From Novosphingobium rosa NBRC 15208 (GTDB lineage: Bacteria; Pseudomonadota; Alphaproteobacteria; Sphingomonadales; Sphingomonadaceae), in NCBI RefSeq assembly GCF_001598555.1, contig NZ_BCZE01000031.1, positions 35,334-99,333 of the forward strand: a stretch of 64,000 nucleotides of DNA, read 5' to 3'. Positions 26,002 to 35,191 of this stretch are shown here, piece after piece. The notes under the pieces were generated by a model, which saw only the letters and a program-made list of their open reading frames with translations, did no database searches and had not been told where the DNA came from. A program made the translations under genes and the position numbers. Numbering within the stretch: position 1 is the first letter of the stretch; each line of letters opens with the position of its first letter.

Positions 26002-28575
26002 TTACTTCGCCAACACCGTCCGCGCACCGGTAATCGTCACATCGCGCCACACGCCGCCAGCATCCCCCGGCTGCCCACCGCCCAGAAACAGGCGATAGCG
26101 CCCGGGCACGATCGCCCGGGTACCATCCAGTTCCACCAGCGAGAGGCTGCGTGGATCGACGGTAAAGCTCACCTTGCGCGTCTCGCCCGGCTTGAGGCTG
26201 ATGCGCGAAAAGCCGACGAGCTGGCGCTGCAACACCGGCACGGTCCGCCCTTCGGGCTGGGGCGCCGTCGGCGCGAGATAGGCCTGCACCACCTCGTCCC
26301 CGGCCCGCTGGCCGCTGTTGGCGACATCCACGGAGACGGTCAGTGGCTGCCCCGCCGCAACGCTCAGTCCCGCCGCATCACCCGCTGCATAGGTGAAGCT
26401 GGTGTAGCTCAGCCCATGGCCGAAGGGGTACAGCGGCTTGCCGGTGAAGAAGCGGTAGGTGCGGTTCTTCATGCTGTAGTCGATATAAGCGGGCATATCG
26501 CGCGTGGCGGCGTAGAAGGTCACCGGCAAACGTCCGCCCGGATTGACATCGCCCGCCAGCATCCGCGCAATCGCCGTGCCGCCCGACTGGCCCGGATACC
26601 ACGCCGCAACCACGGCGTCGGCATGGTCCTTGCTCCAGGGATCGGCGATGGCGGAACCTGTCATCTGCACCACCACCAGCGGCTTGCCGGTGCCCGCCAG
26701 AGCCTCCAGCAGGGCCTTTTGCGGCGCGGGCAGCTCGATGGCGGTGCGGTCCCCGCCGACGAAGCCGGGCACCTCGAGCCGCAGCGCCTCGCCCTCCAGC
26801 GTGGGCGACAGGCCGGTGAAGGCCACCACCACATCGGCGTCCCTGGCCGCCGCCACCGCCTCGGCCTGCTGCGCGGCAAGCGGGGCGACCCAGCGCAGGC
26901 CGATGCCGCCATCCTCGCTCTTGTGAATGTAGTCGATGCGGATGTCGCGCGGGCGGGCGTCGGCGAAATCGAGGACGGTTTCCACGCCATCGTCGCTGCC
27001 CCCATCGGTGATGACCGGTTTGCCGTCGATCCACAGGGTGAAGGGATCATGCCCCTCGCAATCGAAGCAGCGCGGCACATCGATGCGCAGCGTATAGCGC
27101 CCGGCGGCCGGCGGCGTGATCTGCCCCGTCCAGCGCACAGCGTAGTCCTGCTCGCCAAGACCTTTGACGGGCGGCGCGCGATCCCAGTCGAAATCGATCT
27201 TGCGGTCCTGCCGCGTCAGCAGCGGCGTGCCGCTCATCTCCGTGCTGGCGAAATAGGCGCCCTGCAGGCCGGGCTTGCCGTTGGCTGAAAGCGCTGTTTC
27301 GGGCACGGGCACCGGCACGCCCTCGGCCAGAGCGCTACCCTGCGCATAACGCACCTGCGCGGCCCCGAAACGCGTGCGAATGCCCTCCAGCGGGGTCACC
27401 GGAGCTGCCGCCGTGCCGTGGTAATTGGACTCCAGAGTATCGAGCGAATCCGCATTCGGCCCGATCACCGCGATGCGCGTTCCCGTCTTCAGCGGCAGGC
27501 GGTCCTTGTTGGTCAGCAGCACCAGCGCCTTTTCCGCCGCCTGCTCAGCCAGAGCGCGATGCTGCGGCGCGTCGTTCTGCGAAGGCTTGATCTTGTCCCA
27601 CGGGCTGCGCTGCCCGAAAGCGATCCCCAGCGCCGCGCGCGAGGCGAACACCCGCCGCAGCGCCTGATCCAGCGCGCTTTCCGGCACCAGCCCTTCACGC
27701 ACGGCTGCGGGCAGCGCATCGTAAGTTGGCCCGCAATCGAGATCGGTGCCCGCCTTCAGCGCCGCCGCCGCCGCCCCTTTCGCGTCGAGCCGATAGTGAT
27801 GGAAGGTGGCGATATAGCCCACCGCATCGCAGTCCGAGACGACCATGCCCTTGAAGCCCCAGTCGCCCCGCGCCTTGTCGTTGAGAAGGGCGGAAGACGC
27901 ACAGGCGGGCGTACCGTTCAGCGAATTGTAGGCGCACATCGTCGAAAGCGCCTGCCCTTGCGTCAACGTCGCGCGGAAGGCGGGCGAATAGGTTTCGGCC
28001 AGATCACGCGGCGAAACATCGACATCGAAGCTGTTGCGCCCCGCCTCCGGCCCGGAGTGGGCGGCAAAATGCTTGGGGGTGGCAATCGCCTTGGGATGCG
28101 CCGGATCGGGCCCCTGAATGCCCTGCACAAAAGCGATGCCCAGCCGCCCGGTCAGATAAGGGTCTTCGCCATAGGTTTCCTGCCCGCGCCCCCAGCGCGG
28201 ATCGCGGAAGATGTTCACATTGGGCGACCAGATATGCAGTCCGCCAAAGCGCCGCCGGTCAGCGTCGCGCGGCTTGGCATTGTAATGCGCCCGCGCCTCG
28301 GTCGAGACGACATCGCCCACCTTGTGCAGCAGATCGACATCCCATGTCGCCGCCAGCGCCATGGCCTGCGGGAAGACGGTGGCGACGCCATCGCGCGCGA
28401 AGCCGTGCAGTCCCTCGCTCCAATAGTCATAGGCGGGCAGATCGGCCCTGGGCAGCGCCGGGGCGGCATTGCCGAGCTGGGCTGCCTTCTCCTCCAGCGT
28501 CATCGTGGCGATCGTCTGATCGATCGCCTGAGAGGCGGCGGAGGCATCGGCAACCATCAGCAACAGCGGCAGCAT
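26002..28575 (-). CDS. GH3 beta-glycosidase with inserted PA14 domain
   Basis: An 857-residue GH3 enzyme. The N-terminal (beta/alpha)8 domain contains WSEGLHGFARDG, RDPRWGRGQETYGEDPYLTG, TPKHFAAHSGPE and the nucleophile Asp248 in VVSDCDAVG. The C-terminal alpha/beta sandwich is interrupted by a PA14 domain (about GLQGAYFASTEMSG to GIGLRWVAP), then a fibronectin-III-like domain (DEVVQAYLAP...). The SDCDAV pattern is typical of xylosidase/arabinosidase-like GH3 proteins, but beta-glucosidase is possible. ATG 28575 is preferred (AAGG eight bases upstream); 28581 ATG and 28611 TTG are alternatives. The N-terminus is hydrophobic (LPLLLMVADASA), so it is probably exported. Confidence 0.9.
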   Translation of the reverse strand: MLPLLLMVADASAASQAIDQTIATMTLEEKAAQLGNAAPALPRADLPAYDYWSEGLHGFARDGVATVFPQAMALAATWDVDLLHKVGDVVSTEARAHYNAKPRDADRRRFGGLHIWSPNVNIFRDPRWGRGQETYGEDPYLTGRLGIAFVQGIQGPDPAHPKAIATPKHFAAHSGPEAGRNSFDVDVSPRDLAETYSPAFRATLTQGQALSTMCAYNSLNGTPACASSALLNDKARGDWGFKGMVVSDCDAVGYIATFHHYRLDAKGAAAAALKAGTDLDCGPTYDALPAAVREGLVPESALDQALRRVFASRAALGIAFGQRSPWDKIKPSQNDAPQHRALAEQAAEKALVLLTNKDRLPLKTGTRIAVIGPNADSLDTLESNYHGTAAAPVTPLEGIRTRFGAAQVRYAQGSALAEGVPVPVPETALSANGKPGLQGAYFASTEMSGTPLLTRQDRKIDFDWDRAPPVKGLGEQDYAVRWTGQITPPAAGRYTLRIDVPRCFDCEGHDPFTLWIDGKPVITDGGSDDGVETVLDFADARPRDIRIDYIHKSEDGGIGLRWVAPLAAQQAEAVAAARDADVVVAFTGLSPTLEGEALRLEVPGFVGGDRTAIELPAPQKALLEALAGTGKPLVVVQMTGSAIADPWSKDHADAVVAAWYPGQSGGTAIARMLAGDVNPGGRLPVTFYAATRDMPAYIDYSMKNRTYRFFTGKPLYPFGHGLSYTSFTYAAGDAAGLSVAAGQPLTVSVDVANSGQRAGDEVVQAYLAPTAPQPEGRTVPVLQRQLVGFSRISLKPGETRKVSFTVDPRSLSLVELDGTRAIVPGRYRLFLGGGQPGDAGGVWRDVTITGARTVLAK

Positions 28576-28610
28576 GGGCATGTCCTTAAAGGCAAGGTCG
28601 AGCAGGCACA

Positions 28611-28657
28611 ATAAAACCCCGGTCCCGCGCGAAAGGGCATTGCGCGCGGAACCAGGG
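28611..28657 (-). terminator. Intrinsic terminator after the TBDR gene
   Basis: On the minus strand, a 15-bp stem (arms at 28643-28657 and 28617-28631, with two G-U pairs) is followed by TTTTATT. It lies between the TBDR stop and the GH3 start. GH3 therefore needs its own promoter or controlled read-through, giving more receptor than enzyme. Confidence 0.75.
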
Positions 28658-28677
28658 CCCTCGGGGGGGAGGAGGCT

Positions 28678-31659
28678 TTAGAAGGTGGCGCGAATGCCGA
28701 AGCGATACATCCGGCCGATCACATCATAAAGGCCGGGATTGGTGATATCGCTTGGCACGGTGGCCGCATCCTTGTTGAACAGATTGTCGACCTTCACATA
28801 GGCCTGAATGTTCTTCGTGATCTTGTAGGATGTGCTCAGATCGACATAGAGCGCGCCCGGCAGATAGTTGCGGTCGATCGTCGGATGGTTGACGGTCGAA
28901 ACCGGGCAGTTGCTCTGGCAGACGATGTATTCATTCGCCAGAACACCGGCGCTGAACCAGCGCTGCTGCAGGGTGAAGCTGAACCTGTCGGTGCTGTAGT
29001 CTTCCACCATCAGCAGCTTCCACTTGGGCACCGCATTCTGGCCCAGATTCACGCCCGCCAGCTGGATCGGGATGGTGCCCGGCAGGCCGGTGTTGGTGAT
29101 GAAGTTGCGCACATGGGTGGCCAGACCGCGCAGCGTGACCTTGCCCGGCAGCTTCAGGCCCGACATGTCGAACTGATAGCTGCCCTCGATGTCGAAACCG
29201 TCGGTGAAGATGGACGACAGGTTGAAGGGCTGCACCGTCACATAGGCATTGTTCGGATCATTGAGATTGAACGTGCCGCAGGTGGTGGCAACGCCGCCAT
29301 AGCACAGGTTGATCTGCGTCTGCGCGTCCAGAGCCGAGATCGCGCTCTTGATCTTGATGCGGTAGTAATCGAACGACAGGTTCAGATGCGGCGCCCACGA
29401 GGGATGCGACAGCACGATGCCCGCCTCGGTGTTGCTCGCCACTTCGGGCTTCAGGTTCGGGTTGCCCGTGGTGGTCTGCAGCACGGTGAGCGAGGTGTTG
29501 TTGAAGGGGTTGGTCGTGCCCGTGCGGTTGCTGGTGACGGGCGCGGCGTAAAGCTCGCTCAGATTGGGCGCGCGAATGTCGCGCGAGGTGACGGCGCGCA
29601 GGCGGATGCCGTCGAGCGGCGTGTTCCAGGTGCCGCCGATCTTCCACGTATAGACCGTGCCCGAGGTGGTGTAATGCGTCATGCGGCCAGCCATGTTGAG
29701 GTTGGCCTTGCCCGCCGCCTGCGAGTTGAACAGCGGCGCGTTCAGCTCCAGAAAGCCTTCATAGACGCTGTAGGCGCCGCTGCCATTGTGATAGTTGCCA
29801 GCATACCAGTTGCCGCCCAGCGGATTGAGCAGTGGGTCCGAAGGATAATCGGCGGTGTAGGACGAACCATCGCTGACGCCATTGCCATAGGGATCGGCGC
29901 TGACCTTGTAGTATTCATGGCGGAATTCACCACCGAAGGCCACCGAGAGCGGTCCCGCGGGCAGGCGCAGCGGCTCGCCATTGACCGCGAAGCTGACCAC
30001 ATCCTGACGCTGGCGCGTGTGCTGGAACGGCCCGTTCAGCGGCTCGACATAGTTGAGCGCCGCCGTGCTGGGGGTGGCGCCGCCGATGATGTTGATGGGC
30101 TGGCATCCGCTCGCCACCGCAACCGGATTGGCGCAGGTGATCGTGCCATTGGCGCCGCGCACCGCCTGGATCGCCGCATTGTAGCGCGGCATCAGCGGAA
30201 TGTCGTGCACGCGGATGTCGGTGATCTCGGTGCCGTTCTCGTAATAGCCGTCATAGTGCCAGTCGGTGCCCAGCACCGGGATCATGCCCTTGGCGCCCAG
30301 CACGAAGCGATACTGGTCGCGCTTGGTGTGGACGTTGATGAAGTTGGGGAAGATCGCGTTGTCGACACCATAGCTGAAGCTGGTGATGCCGTTGGTGGCG
30401 CAGGCGGCCTGAATGGCGGCGGGCACGTAGGGGTTCGAGCATTGCAGCGTCAGATTGCCGAACTGCGCCGAGCCGGGGTTGGGCACATTGCCCGTCGTCA
30501 CGCGGGCGACGTTGACGGTGGTGTAGATCTCATTGTTGCTGTCAATGTCGAAGCCGATGCGGCCATAGCCATTGGCGCGCGTCAGCGAGGACATCAGCGC
30601 ATTGCCATTGGCCACATTGCCCGAACGGTCGCCGCCCTGACACAGGCCATTGTAGCAGCCGATCACCGCGCCATTGGCCGCCTTCGAGGGCACGCCGTTG
30701 GAGCCATACTGGAACTGATAGGGATTGCCGTTCTTGTCGAAGGCCGTGCCCTGCAGCGGCCCGGCGGTGATCAGGCCATAGAGCGAGGATTGATAGGTCT
30801 GGGTGAAGTTGCGGTCGAGATACTGCGGCAGGCCGTCATTGGTGATGCCGCGGTTGATGAGGTTGCGCGCCACCAGCCAGTCGCGGCCGTTGGGGCCGCT
30901 GCCGTTGGGATCGTTGCCCACACCGTAACCTGCCGAGGGGATGCCGCCCTCATGGCTGTATTCGCCGCTCAGGATGACATGCAGACGATCTGCCAAGAAG
31001 GATTTGCCCACGGCCATCTGCACCGTGTAATTGCCATCGTCGCCATACTGGCTGATGCCGCCCTGCACATTGGCCTTGAAGCCCTTGAAGCGGGTGTTGG
31101 TCACGAAGTTGACCACGCCGCCCACCGCGTCCGACCCATAGGAGGCCGAAGCGCCGCCGGTCACCACATCGACACGCTCGATCAGCAGCTGCGGGAACAG
31201 GCTGACATCGGCCACGCCCGTCACATTGGCGCCCACGACACGCTGGCCGTCGATCAGCGTCAGCGTGCGGATCGGCTGAAGGCCGCGCAGCGAGAGCGTG
31301 GAAAGGCCCTGCACGCCGGTCGAGGTGCCGTTCGCGCCGACCGTCGCGCCAGTGCTGCCGGTCAGCGAGGGCAGCTGGGCGATGGTGGTGAAGATATTGG
31401 GCTGGGCGTTCTTGGCGATCGCCTCGGAATTGAGCACCTGGGTCGGTGTCGGCGCGCTGAAGCCGCTGCTGGTGATGCGCGATCCGGTCACGATGATGTC
31501 GCGGCCGGCCTCGGGAGCGGGCGCGGCGGCAGGTTCGGGCGCAGCGGCCGGAGCGGGCTGGGCCGCGCCTTCCGCCTGCTGGGCCAGGGCCGGTGTGGCC
31601 AGCATGGTGGACGCCGCCAGCGCCACACGCATGATCGTCTTGGTGGTGACAAGCCTCAT
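28678..31659 (-). CDS. TonB-dependent receptor of the glycan locus
   Basis: A 993-residue receptor with a signal peptide (MRVALAASTMLATPALAQQ). A proline/alanine-rich linker precedes the TonB box GRDIIVTGSRI. The plug has LRGLQPIRTLTLIDGQRVVG and ERVDVVTGGASASYGSDAVGGVVN, and the barrel ends GMYRFGIRATF-like (RMYRFGIRATF). The plug signature is that of large carbohydrate-associated receptors in Xanthomonas, Caulobacter and sphingomonads. Start ATG 31659 has AAGGGGGA upstream; an in-frame ATG at 31716 lacks support. About 105 bases upstream is an AT-rich operator candidate. It should import the oligosaccharides produced by surface or periplasmic hydrolases of this locus. Confidence 0.95.
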   Translation of the reverse strand: MRLVTTKTIMRVALAASTMLATPALAQQAEGAAQPAPAAAPEPAAAPAPEAGRDIIVTGSRITSSGFSAPTPTQVLNSEAIAKNAQPNIFTTIAQLPSLTGSTGATVGANGTSTGVQGLSTLSLRGLQPIRTLTLIDGQRVVGANVTGVADVSLFPQLLIERVDVVTGGASASYGSDAVGGVVNFVTNTRFKGFKANVQGGISQYGDDGNYTVQMAVGKSFLADRLHVILSGEYSHEGGIPSAGYGVGNDPNGSGPNGRDWLVARNLINRGITNDGLPQYLDRNFTQTYQSSLYGLITAGPLQGTAFDKNGNPYQFQYGSNGVPSKAANGAVIGCYNGLCQGGDRSGNVANGNALMSSLTRANGYGRIGFDIDSNNEIYTTVNVARVTTGNVPNPGSAQFGNLTLQCSNPYVPAAIQAACATNGITSFSYGVDNAIFPNFINVHTKRDQYRFVLGAKGMIPVLGTDWHYDGYYENGTEITDIRVHDIPLMPRYNAAIQAVRGANGTITCANPVAVASGCQPINIIGGATPSTAALNYVEPLNGPFQHTRQRQDVVSFAVNGEPLRLPAGPLSVAFGGEFRHEYYKVSADPYGNGVSDGSSYTADYPSDPLLNPLGGNWYAGNYHNGSGAYSVYEGFLELNAPLFNSQAAGKANLNMAGRMTHYTTSGTVYTWKIGGTWNTPLDGIRLRAVTSRDIRAPNLSELYAAPVTSNRTGTTNPFNNTSLTVLQTTTGNPNLKPEVASNTEAGIVLSHPSWAPHLNLSFDYYRIKIKSAISALDAQTQINLCYGGVATTCGTFNLNDPNNAYVTVQPFNLSSIFTDGFDIEGSYQFDMSGLKLPGKVTLRGLATHVRNFITNTGLPGTIPIQLAGVNLGQNAVPKWKLLMVEDYSTDRFSFTLQQRWFSAGVLANEYIVCQSNCPVSTVNHPTIDRNYLPGALYVDLSTSYKITKNIQAYVKVDNLFNKDAATVPSDITNPGLYDVIGRMYRFGIRATF

Positions 31660-31763
31660 TGAAATCCCCCTTTTTTCGCAGCTGGCACCATCTGCCCAGC
31701 CATCGGTTTTCCGCATTTCATTTTCATAAGTCGAAAGCGGCGCGCTTCACAAGTTAAATTCGT

Positions 31764-31781
31764 CAATTTTCTTTATTAAAG
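31764..31781. promoter_or_regulatory. AT-rich operator candidate (ROK box 3)
   Basis: CAATTTTCTTTATTAAAG lies about 105 bases upstream of the TBDR start and matches ROK box 2 at 16 of 18 positions. A ROK repressor site is inferred. Confidence 0.65.
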
Positions 31782-31858
31782 AAACGGCCTGTGCGAAACC
31801 CGTCACAACAGGCAAAACATCTCCGCACCGCCGAATTATCTATTTGATTTCAAATAAC

Positions 31859-32749
31859 TTAAAGGCGATCTTCGCCCATCACATCCAGCGCCAAAGCGAT
31901 CGGGCCAAGCGGCCCCGCCAGCGCGCCCAGCCCCGGCGCCATCACGAAATCCGCCTCCGGCAGCTTGAGGTAATCGCCGATCAACGACCGCAAACGCGCC
32001 TCGATTCGCGCGATCAGCACAGGCCGCGACACGATCACCCCGCCACCGAACAGAATGCGGCGCGGCCCGGCGATCGAGACCAGCGCCTGGCTCATCTGGG
32101 CCAGCGCCTCGACCACCTGCTCCCACACCGGATCCTCGTCGGACAGGGTGGCGCCATCCCGCCCGGCACAGGCCGCGATGGCCGGGCCGGCGGCCAGACC
32201 TTCCACGCAATCACCGTGATAGGGGCAATGGCCGGGCCACATCGCCCCCGGCAGGCGCGCCACCCGCATATGCCCTGCCTCGCAATGGCCAAGGCCGCGC
32301 GTGGTCCGCCCATTGACGATCAGCCCGACGCCAACACCCGTGCCCACGGTAACATAGGCCAGATCGTCGAAACCCTGCCCCGCGCCCCAGCGGCGCTCGG
32401 CAAAGGCGGCGCCGTTCACATCGGTGTCGAAGGCCAGCGGCACGCCATAGCGCGCGGCCAGCCGCCCGGCGACCGGCGTATCGCGCCAGCCGGGCTTGGC
32501 CGTGCTGGTGATGTTGCCATAGGTAAGCGAGGCGCGATCCAGATCCAGCGGCCCGAAGGAGGCGATGCCCAGCGCCTCGAAACCACCATCATGCCACCAG
32601 CCGTCCAGCACGGCTTCGATCCCCGCCAGAGTCCCTGCCGGATCGAGGGTGGGGATCGTGTCGCGCGCGGCGATCCGCCCTTGCTCATCGGCCAGAACCA
32701 CGATGCATTTGGTGCCGCCCAGTTCGACGCCAGCGATACGCCTCATCAT
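31859..32749 (-). CDS. ROK-family sugar kinase
   Basis: A 296-residue ROK kinase without a helix-turn-helix. It has the ATP-binding GVELGGTKCIV, catalytic Asp in AFDTDVNGAAFAE, TVGTGVGVGLIVNG, and a zinc motif variant HMRVARLPG...GHCPYHGDCVEGLAAGPA. Family relatives phosphorylate fructose, glucose, mannose or GlcNAc; the CPYHGDCVE form is common in fructokinase/mannokinase-like members. Given the neighbouring mannosidases and GH84, mannose or GlcNAc phosphorylation is most likely. ATG 32749 (or the next ATG, 32746) is chosen because the glycine-rich loop begins immediately. It is divergent from GH84 across ROK box 4. Confidence 0.9.
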   Translation of the reverse strand: MMRRIAGVELGGTKCIVVLADEQGRIAARDTIPTLDPAGTLAGIEAVLDGWWHDGGFEALGIASFGPLDLDRASLTYGNITSTAKPGWRDTPVAGRLAARYGVPLAFDTDVNGAAFAERRWGAGQGFDDLAYVTVGTGVGVGLIVNGRTTRGLGHCEAGHMRVARLPGAMWPGHCPYHGDCVEGLAAGPAIAACAGRDGATLSDEDPVWEQVVEALAQMSQALVSIAGPRRILFGGGVIVSRPVLIARIEARLRSLIGDYLKLPEADFVMAPGLGALAGPLGPIALALDVMGEDRL

Positions 32750-32845
32750 GCCTCTCTTCGGTGTTCTTGAAATCAGCGCCAGTCCGCACGGGAAAGCCGC
32801 GAAGCTCGACAGGGCCTCCCTACGCGGTCGAGCGATTAAATCAAA

Positions 32846-32864
32846 CAATTTTATTTTTTAATTG
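32846..32864. promoter_or_regulatory. AT-rich operator candidate (ROK box 4)
   Basis: CAATTTTATTTTTTAATTG is a dyad with perfect CAATT/AATTG ends. It sits between the divergent ROK kinase and GH84 genes and is the most symmetrical of the four strong copies. Confidence 0.65.
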
Positions 32865-32929
32865 CCCTCTGGTCATGACGCTTGTCGCGCCCCTATTCTC
32901 GCCGTCATCGCAGCAGGAGACCCGCGCGC

Positions 32930-34900
32930 GTGAAACCCATGCCTGTCCGTTATGCGCCTGTTCGTTACGCCGCGCTTCTGGCCCTTGGCATTGCGGGGGC
33001 GGCGCAAGCCCAGCCGGTCGCCACGCTGCCCCAGATCATGCCGCAACCAATGGCGATGCACCTCACCGGCGGCCTGCTGCCCATCGGACCCAACGCGACC
33101 ATGGTCATCCAGCGCGACAGCGATCCCGAAACCATTCGCCTTGCGCGCGAAAGCCTCGCCGCTTTGGGCGTCACCCATATCCGCATCGCCCGCCATCTGC
33201 CCGCCAGGCGCAAAGACACCACCATCGTCCTCGGTCTGGCCGGCGACGCCACCACCGCCAAGGCGCTGGCCGAGACTGGCGGCGCCCCGGTCACCGGGCA
33301 GGAAGGTTATGCGCTGGCCAGCACGGCTGCGGGCGGTTCGCCGCTGATCGTCCTGGCCGGAGCCGACGCGGACGGCCTCTATTACGCCGCCCAGACCTTC
33401 ACGCAGATCGCCGCGCGCGGCACCATGCCCGCCCTCTCCATCACCGACCGCCCGCGCATGCCGGTGCGCGGCACGATCGAGGGTTTCTATGGCGCCCCAT
33501 GGTCCAGCGCGGACCGCCTCGCGCATATCGCCTTTCTGGGCCGTCTCAAGGCCAACACCTATATCTACAGCCCCAAGGACGATCCCTATGCCCGCACCAA
33601 CTGGCGCACCCCCTATCCTGCGGACAGGCTGGCCGAGCTGGAGCTGCTGATCGACGCGGCAAGGCGCCAGCATGTACGCTTCACCTATGCCATCTCTCCC
33701 GGGCCCACGATCTGCTACAGCGATCCGGCGGATGTCGCCGCGCTGCGCCGCAAGATCGAGGGGTTTCAGGCGCTGGGCTTGCGCTCCTTCCTGATCGCCT
33801 TCGACGATATCGCCTATGCCACATGGAACTGCCCCGGCGATGCCGCCGCCTTCGGCCCGCCGGGCAAGGAGGCGGCGGGCCGCGCTCAGGCGGCGCTGGT
33901 CAACGACACGATGCAATGGCTGACCACGCGCGATCCGCAAGCCACGCTGATGGTGGTGCCGACCGAATATTACGACGCGGTCGAAACGCCCTACAAGGCC
34001 GCGCTGCACGCCATCGATCCGCGCGTGCTGGTGCAATGGACCGGCACCGATGTGGTGCCCGCCGCCATCGCCCTGCGCGATGCCAAGGCCGCCGCCAGGG
34101 CCTTCGGCCGCAAGCCGCTGCTGTGGGACAATTACCCCGTCAACGACTATCCTGAATCGACCGGCCGACTGCTGCTGGCCCCCTATGCCGGGCGGGCTGC
34201 GGGTCTGGCCGATGCGCTGAGCGGCATCCTCGCCAATCCGATGAATCAGGAGGCGCCCAGCCGCATCGCCGTCACCGGCAGCGCCGCCTTCGCCTGGAAC
34301 GACCGCGACTATGACCCGGAGCGCACGCTGCCTTTCGCCGCCCGCATGCTGAGCGGCGATCACGCGGCGACCACCGATGCCCTGCTGCTGCTGTTCGACC
34401 TCGAACATCTGGCGCCCACCTTCGGCGCGCTGCCATGGCAACCGCAGGCCCCCCTGCTCAAGCAAAAGCTGGACCTTGTGCGCGACAGGCTGGCCCATGG
34501 CGCAGCGGGCGAGAGCCTGACCGCCTTGCGCGCCCTGGCGGCGGAGGCAGACAGCATCGCCGCCGCCCCGGCGATCATCCGCGCGCATGTCAACGACGCG
34601 GGCTTCCTCACCCAGAGCGGGCCATGGCTCGATGCGATGGCGCTATGGGGCCAGGCGCTGCAGGCCAGCACGGCGGGGCTGATCGCGTCGCTGGTTCAGG
34701 AGCCCGCATCAGCGCGGCATTTCGCCGATGCCGCCGCGCTGGCCACCAGGGCCGGGGCCATCCGCACCTTGCCCGGCACCACAAGACCGCAAGGCACGAT
34801 CCGGCTCGGCGATGGCGTGCTGGATCTGTTCATCCGGCAAGCGCCAGAACTGGTCAGCGCAGATCGCCGCCATGAAAGCGCCCGAAATGACGGGCCGTGA
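32930..34900 (+). CDS. GH84 beta-N-acetylglucosaminidase
   Basis: A 656-residue exported protein. Its signal peptide (RYAALLALGIAGAAQAQ) is followed by an N-terminal GH20b-like alpha/beta domain (about 35-160). The GH84 barrel starts at RGTIEGFYGAPWS (Glu184) and has the catalytic aspartate pair Asp292-Asp293 in AFDDIAYATWN. QWTGTDVV and LLWDNYPVNDY are further family motifs. It works by substrate-assisted catalysis and removes terminal beta-GlcNAc. GTG 32930 is chosen because AGGAGA lies nine bases before it; the in-frame ATG at 32939 is too far. It overlaps the convergent small membrane protein gene by 47 bases. Confidence 0.94.
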   Translation: MKPMPVRYAPVRYAALLALGIAGAAQAQPVATLPQIMPQPMAMHLTGGLLPIGPNATMVIQRDSDPETIRLARESLAALGVTHIRIARHLPARRKDTTIVLGLAGDATTAKALAETGGAPVTGQEGYALASTAAGGSPLIVLAGADADGLYYAAQTFTQIAARGTMPALSITDRPRMPVRGTIEGFYGAPWSSADRLAHIAFLGRLKANTYIYSPKDDPYARTNWRTPYPADRLAELELLIDAARRQHVRFTYAISPGPTICYSDPADVAALRRKIEGFQALGLRSFLIAFDDIAYATWNCPGDAAAFGPPGKEAAGRAQAALVNDTMQWLTTRDPQATLMVVPTEYYDAVETPYKAALHAIDPRVLVQWTGTDVVPAAIALRDAKAAARAFGRKPLLWDNYPVNDYPESTGRLLLAPYAGRAAGLADALSGILANPMNQEAPSRIAVTGSAAFAWNDRDYDPERTLPFAARMLSGDHAATTDALLLLFDLEHLAPTFGALPWQPQAPLLKQKLDLVRDRLAHGAAGESLTALRALAAEADSIAAAPAIIRAHVNDAGFLTQSGPWLDAMALWGQALQASTAGLIASLVQEPASARHFADAAALATRAGAIRTLPGTTRPQGTIRLGDGVLDLFIRQAPELVSADRRHESARNDGP

Positions 34901-35174
34901 ACAGGCCGAGCGCCAGTCCGCCCAGCCCGCAGACCAAAGCGTCCAGCGGCTGGCGCAGATCGAAGCTGCCGACATGGCACAGCAGCCCATAGGCCATCGC
35001 CAGATTGGTGAACCCCCACAGCACATTGACCGTCGCTGAGGACAGGCCCTCGCCCGGCGGGCTGGCGAAGGGTGACTGAAACGCCCGGCCCATCAGGCCC
35101 GAGATCAGATGCGGCATGGCATTGGTCAGCGTCGCGCCGCCGAAGAACCATGCGATTGCGTGCAGCATCGTCAT
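34854..35174 (-). CDS. Small multi-pass membrane protein of unknown function
   Basis: A 106-residue hydrophobic protein with about three membrane segments (MLHAIAWFFGGATLTNAMPH; NVLWGFTNLAMAYGLLCHVG; CGLGGLALGLFTARHFG). ATG 35174 has AAGGGA seven bases upstream. I do not recognise a named family with confidence. Its 3' end overlaps the 3' end of the convergent GH84 gene. It follows the MFS exporter on the same strand but the gap is only 17 bases, so it could be the last gene of the MarR-isochorismatase-MFS operon. Confidence 0.75.
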   Translation of the reverse strand: MTMLHAIAWFFGGATLTNAMPHLISGLMGRAFQSPFASPPGEGLSSATVNVLWGFTNLAMAYGLLCHVGSFDLRQPLDALVCGLGGLALGLFTARHFGRFHGGDLR

Positions 35175-35191
35175 CGTTGCATCCCTTGTTG

